A stretch of DNA of 8,156 nt from JAMCXS01 sp964459065 (GTDB taxonomy: Bacteria; Acidobacteriota; Terriglobia; UBA7540): NCBI GenBank assembly GCA_964459065.1, contig CAYWMN010000172.1:1-8156 (forward strand), in the 5' to 3' direction. A program made the translations under genes and the position numbers. This document shows, piece after piece, positions 6,069 to 8,156 of this stretch. Positions within the stretch are counted from its first letter, which is position 1. Every line of letters begins with the position of its first letter. The notes beneath the pieces are model-generated. The model searched no databases. It was not told the origin of the DNA and saw only the letters and a program-made list of their open reading frames with translations.

Positions 6069-6818
6069 ATGCGTCTGAAGCTTCTGAGTTGCGAAATCTT
6101 TTTCCGGGAATTCTGCAGTTGTGTGGCCCGTTCCCCGCATACGATTGACGTTGAATTCCTCCCCAAAGGCCTTCACGATATCGGCACGAAACCTATGCAC
6201 GAACGGCTCCAGGCCGCTCTCGATCGCGTGGATGAAAAAAGCTACGACGCCATCCTGCTGGGCTACGGACTGTGCAACAACGGGATCGTGGGCCTCGCGG
6301 CGCGCGCAAAGCCCCTGGTGGTTCCCCGCGCGCACGACTGCATCACGCTTTTCATGGGCAGCGCCGAGCGTTACATGGATTATTTCCAGAATCATCCCGG
6401 CGTCTTTTTCAAGACCACGGGATGGATTGAACGCGGCGACGCCAACGGCGAACTCTCGCAACTTGCCCTGGGCAAGCAGCTTGGCATGACCCAGAGCTAT
6501 GAAGAACTGGTGGAAAAATACGGCGAAGACAACGCGAAGTATCTGTGGGAACAGATCGGAGAGTTGGCCAAGCACTACCACCAGTTCACTTTTATTGAAA
6601 TGGGCATCGAGCGCGACCAGAGTTATGAGCAGCGCACGCGCGAGGAAGCAGCGGCCCGGAACTGGAAATTTGAAAAGGTGGCGGGCGACATCGGCATGAT
6701 CGAACGGTTCGTCAACGGCGTATGGGACGAAAAGGAGTTCCTGGTGGTGCCACCCGGACACCGCATCGTGCCCACGTACAATGAGAATATCGTCTCCGCG
6801 GAGCAGGCAGACTTATGA
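6069..6818 (+). CDS. DUF1638 domain-containing protein
   Basis: This 249-residue soluble protein has no signal peptide or membrane segment. It carries the hallmarks of DUF1638: LLSCEIFFREF at 5-15, LPKGLHD, YDAILLGYGLCNNG (~59-72, with Cys69), PRAHDCITLFMGS (~86-98, with His89, Asp90 and Cys91) and a GVFFKTTGW segment. Conserved Cys8, Cys69, His89 and Cys91 could form a metal or corrinoid-related site, but no activity is established for the family to my knowledge. Members are often found beside corrinoid methyltransferases in methanogens, acetogens and some proteobacteria. Here it sits between two zinc methyltransferases and overlaps the downstream start by 4 bases (ATGA at 6815-6818), implying coupled translation. 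A weak GAAGG lies 13 bases before the ATG. It may handle the corrinoid protein or the methylated substrate; I cannot assign a reaction. Confidence 0.8.
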   Translation: MRLKLLSCEIFFREFCSCVARSPHTIDVEFLPKGLHDIGTKPMHERLQAALDRVDEKSYDAILLGYGLCNNGIVGLAARAKPLVVPRAHDCITLFMGSAERYMDYFQNHPGVFFKTTGWIERGDANGELSQLALGKQLGMTQSYEELVEKYGEDNAKYLWEQIGELAKHYHQFTFIEMGIERDQSYEQRTREEAAARNWKFEKVAGDIGMIERFVNGVWDEKEFLVVPPGHRIVPTYNENIVSAEQADL

Positions 6819-7828
6819 ACGGCCGAGAACGGGTGATCGCCATGTTGCAGGGCCGGCCCACCGATCACCTGCCCGTCATGCCCATCACCATGATGTTCGC
6901 TTCCGACCTGGCCGGAGTCAGGTACCGGGACTATGCCACCGACTTCCGCGTGATGGCAGAGTGCCAGACGCGGGTCGCGGAGGGTTTCCAGTTCGACTAC
7001 GTGAGCGTCATCTCAGACCCCTGCTGCGAAGCAGCCGATCTGGGCGCTGGCATCAAATACTTTCCGGATCAGCCGCCCGCCATTGACGAGGAGCACGCCC
7101 TGCTGGCGGATAAACACAAACTCTCGGAGCTCAAGATTCCCGATCCTGCGGAGGGCGGCAGAAGGGCCAACCGTGTGAAGGCTGCGGCATTGCTCAAAGA
7201 GCGGAGCCGGGGCAAAAAGATCGTCGAGGGCTGGATTGAAGGTCCGTGCGCTGAGGCCGCGGACCTGCGGGGAATCAATGCTCTGATGTTGGACTTCTTT
7301 GACGCTCCCCAATTTATAACAGACCTGTTCGCGTTCGTTCTTGAAACGGAAGTGGCTTTTGCCAAAGCCCAGGTTGAGGCAGGCGCCGAACTGATCGGCA
7401 TCGGTGACGCGGCGGCGTCGCTCGTAGGCCCGAAACTCTACGAGGAATTCGTCTGGCCCTTTGAGAAAAAGATGGTGGACCGCGTTCATCAACTAGGCGC
7501 CTACGTGCGGCTGCACATCTGCGGCAACACGCGGAAGATTCTGGAGGGCATCGGCCGCCTCGGATGTGACATGGTGGATCTCGACTGGCCGGTCCCGGTG
7601 GCCGAGGCGCGGACGGCCATGGGGCCGGGCCAGGTGCTGCTGGGAAATCTCGATCCGGTGCGGGACCTGCGGAACGGAACGCCGGATTCGGTGTCCGCGG
7701 CGGTCGGGGAATGCCACCGGCAGGCCGGGCCGCGCTTTATTGTGGGCGCGGGCTGCGAGGTGGTGAGGGACACACCGCCGGCCAATCTGGAAGCCATGGT
7801 TCGGTATGGGATCGAGCACGCGGCATAA
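6815..7828 (+). CDS. Uroporphyrinogen decarboxylase-fold methyltransferase (MtaA/MtbA/CmuA-like)
   Basis: This 337-residue protein belongs to the UroD superfamily branch of zinc methyltransferases. Its start NGRERVIAMLQGRPTDHLP is typical. The zinc-binding pattern is complete: His234 and Cys236 in LHICGN, and Cys314 in GAGCEVVRDTPPANLEAM. GNLDPVRDLRNGT is also characteristic of the MtaA/CmuA group. These enzymes move a methyl group between a corrinoid protein and a thiol, or demethylate substrates onto the corrinoid. True haem-pathway HemE lacks this His-x-Cys...Cys site, so a haem role is unlikely. It is coupled to DUF1638 by the ATGA overlap and is followed 39 bases later by a probable corrinoid activator. 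Whether it works on the substrate side (demethylation) or the acceptor side cannot be told from sequence. With a homocysteine methyltransferase-family gene in the same unit, a substrate-side role is attractive but unproven. Confidence 0.82.
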   Translation: MNGRERVIAMLQGRPTDHLPVMPITMMFASDLAGVRYRDYATDFRVMAECQTRVAEGFQFDYVSVISDPCCEAADLGAGIKYFPDQPPAIDEEHALLADKHKLSELKIPDPAEGGRRANRVKAAALLKERSRGKKIVEGWIEGPCAEAADLRGINALMLDFFDAPQFITDLFAFVLETEVAFAKAQVEAGAELIGIGDAAASLVGPKLYEEFVWPFEKKMVDRVHQLGAYVRLHICGNTRKILEGIGRLGCDMVDLDWPVPVAEARTAMGPGQVLLGNLDPVRDLRNGTPDSVSAAVGECHRQAGPRFIVGAGCEVVRDTPPANLEAMVRYGIEHAA

Positions 7829-7852
7829 GAAACGGTCAAGGGACGCTTTGAC

Positions 7853-7858
7853 AAAGGA
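7853..7858 (+). promoter_or_regulatory. Ribosome binding site deciding the GTG start at 7868
   Basis: AAAGGA lies nine bases before the GTG at 7868-7870. No ATG, GTG or TTG occurs in the same frame in the nearby upstream sequence, so this GTG is the best start even though GTG is less common. Confidence 0.55.
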
Positions 7859-7867
7859 CCAGGTGCA

Positions 7868-8156
7868 GTGACGAAGAGCAAGACCCATCAGATTATCGTG
7901 CGGCCCACAGGCGTGAAACTGACGGCGCCGGCTGGAGCCTTGCTGCGCGATTTGCTTTTTGAGCAGGGAGTCGAGTTTCCGTGCGGCGGCCAGGGGCGCT
8001 GCCGGGGCTGCCGGGTGCGAGTGACCGAAGGGACAGCGGCGGTGAACGACGCCCAGCGCCAGCGGCTCTCTGCACAGGAGATTGAGACCGGCTGGCGGCT
8101 GGCGTGCCAGTGCTCGCTCGAAGACGACCTGGTGGTCGAACTCCGGCAGTGGGACG
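7868..8156 (+). CDS. Probable corrinoid activation protein (RACE/RamA-like), N-terminal [2Fe-2S] domain, partial
   Basis: The window ends after 96 codons. The visible part is a plant-type [2Fe-2S] ferredoxin domain: PCGGQGRCRGC places Cys39, Cys45 and Cys48, and GWRLACQC supplies Cys80, giving the C-x5-C-x2-C...C spacing. A short beta-strand start (IIVRPTGVKL) and LLRDLLFEQGVEF precede it. In RACE proteins (COG3894/DUF4445, ASKHA fold) such a domain passes electrons to inactive cob(II)alamin-protein, and the rest of the protein binds ATP to drive reduction to cob(I)alamin. Next to two zinc methyltransferases and DUF1638, that is the most likely identity. The ATP-binding part is off the window, so a plain ferredoxin remains possible. 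The gap of 39 bases from the previous gene fits the same operon. Confidence 0.75.
   Translation, partial: MTKSKTHQIIVRPTGVKLTAPAGALLRDLLFEQGVEFPCGGQGRCRGCRVRVTEGTAAVNDAQRQRLSAQEIETGWRLACQCSLEDDLVVELRQWD

Noticed and set aside
5925..6761. Long reverse-strand open frame of 278 codons
   Set aside because: It is antisense to the homocysteine methyltransferase and DUF1638 genes, both of which carry clear family motifs; it resembles no family.
6815..7828. Haem-pathway uroporphyrinogen decarboxylase (hemE)
   Set aside because: The His-x-Cys...Cys zinc site and the corrinoid-type neighbours mark it as a methyltransferase-branch member.
1..8156. CRISPR arrays, tRNA or rRNA genes, insertion sequences
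   Set aside because: No regularly spaced direct repeats, tRNA-like cloverleaf, rRNA segments or transposase coding were seen on either strand.

Overview
This is a GC-rich bacterial window with six complete genes and one gene cut by the right edge, all on the + strand. Two features suggest a high-GC Gram-negative such as an Acidobacteriota or PVC-group bacterium. One is a large envelope-anchored protein combining an FGE/SUMF1 domain with a BNR/sialidase domain. The other is a corrinoid methyl-transfer cluster. No rRNA or other taxonomic marker is present, so this placement is tentative.

Layout. Positions 1-281 hold no gene I can defend, but they contain two strong tandem hairpins and an AT-rich palindrome just before the first ribosome binding site. 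Positions 282-3864 and 3871-4851 form a tight three-gene unit with gaps of 4 and 6 bases. It encodes (i) an 806-residue membrane-anchored fusion of a degenerate formylglycine-generating-enzyme-like domain, a four-Asp-box sialidase-like propeller and MORN_2-type tail repeats; (ii) a four-carbon acid-sugar kinase (DUF1537/OtnK/DtnK family); and (iii) a PdxA2-type dehydrogenase. The last two are a known pair: the kinase makes a 4-phospho-tetronate (threonate or erythronate), and PdxA2 oxidises it at C3. The product then loses CO2 to give dihydroxyacetone phosphate.

Positions 4852-5165 form a 314-base gap of more AT-balanced sequence. It contains a perfect CRP/FNR-type palindrome about 93 bases before the next gene, a spaced 11-bp inverted repeat, and an unrecognised reverse-strand open frame.

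Positions 5166-8156 form a second unit: a homocysteine S-methyltransferase-family protein, a DUF1638 protein, a MtaA/CmuA-like zinc methyltransferase of the uroporphyrinogen-decarboxylase fold, and the [2Fe-2S] N-terminus of what is probably a RACE/RamA-type activator of corrinoid proteins. This is the signature of a cobalamin-dependent methyl-transfer system, but no corrinoid-binding protein is in view; it probably lies downstream or elsewhere. Either the methyl group ends on homocysteine (a split methionine synthase or demethylation-coupled route), or the cluster feeds a one-carbon pathway.

The most interesting points are the unusual three-part fusion protein whose FGE-like domain lacks the catalytic cysteines, its coupling to tetronate catabolism, and the uncharacterised DUF1638 protein placed between two zinc methyltransferases.
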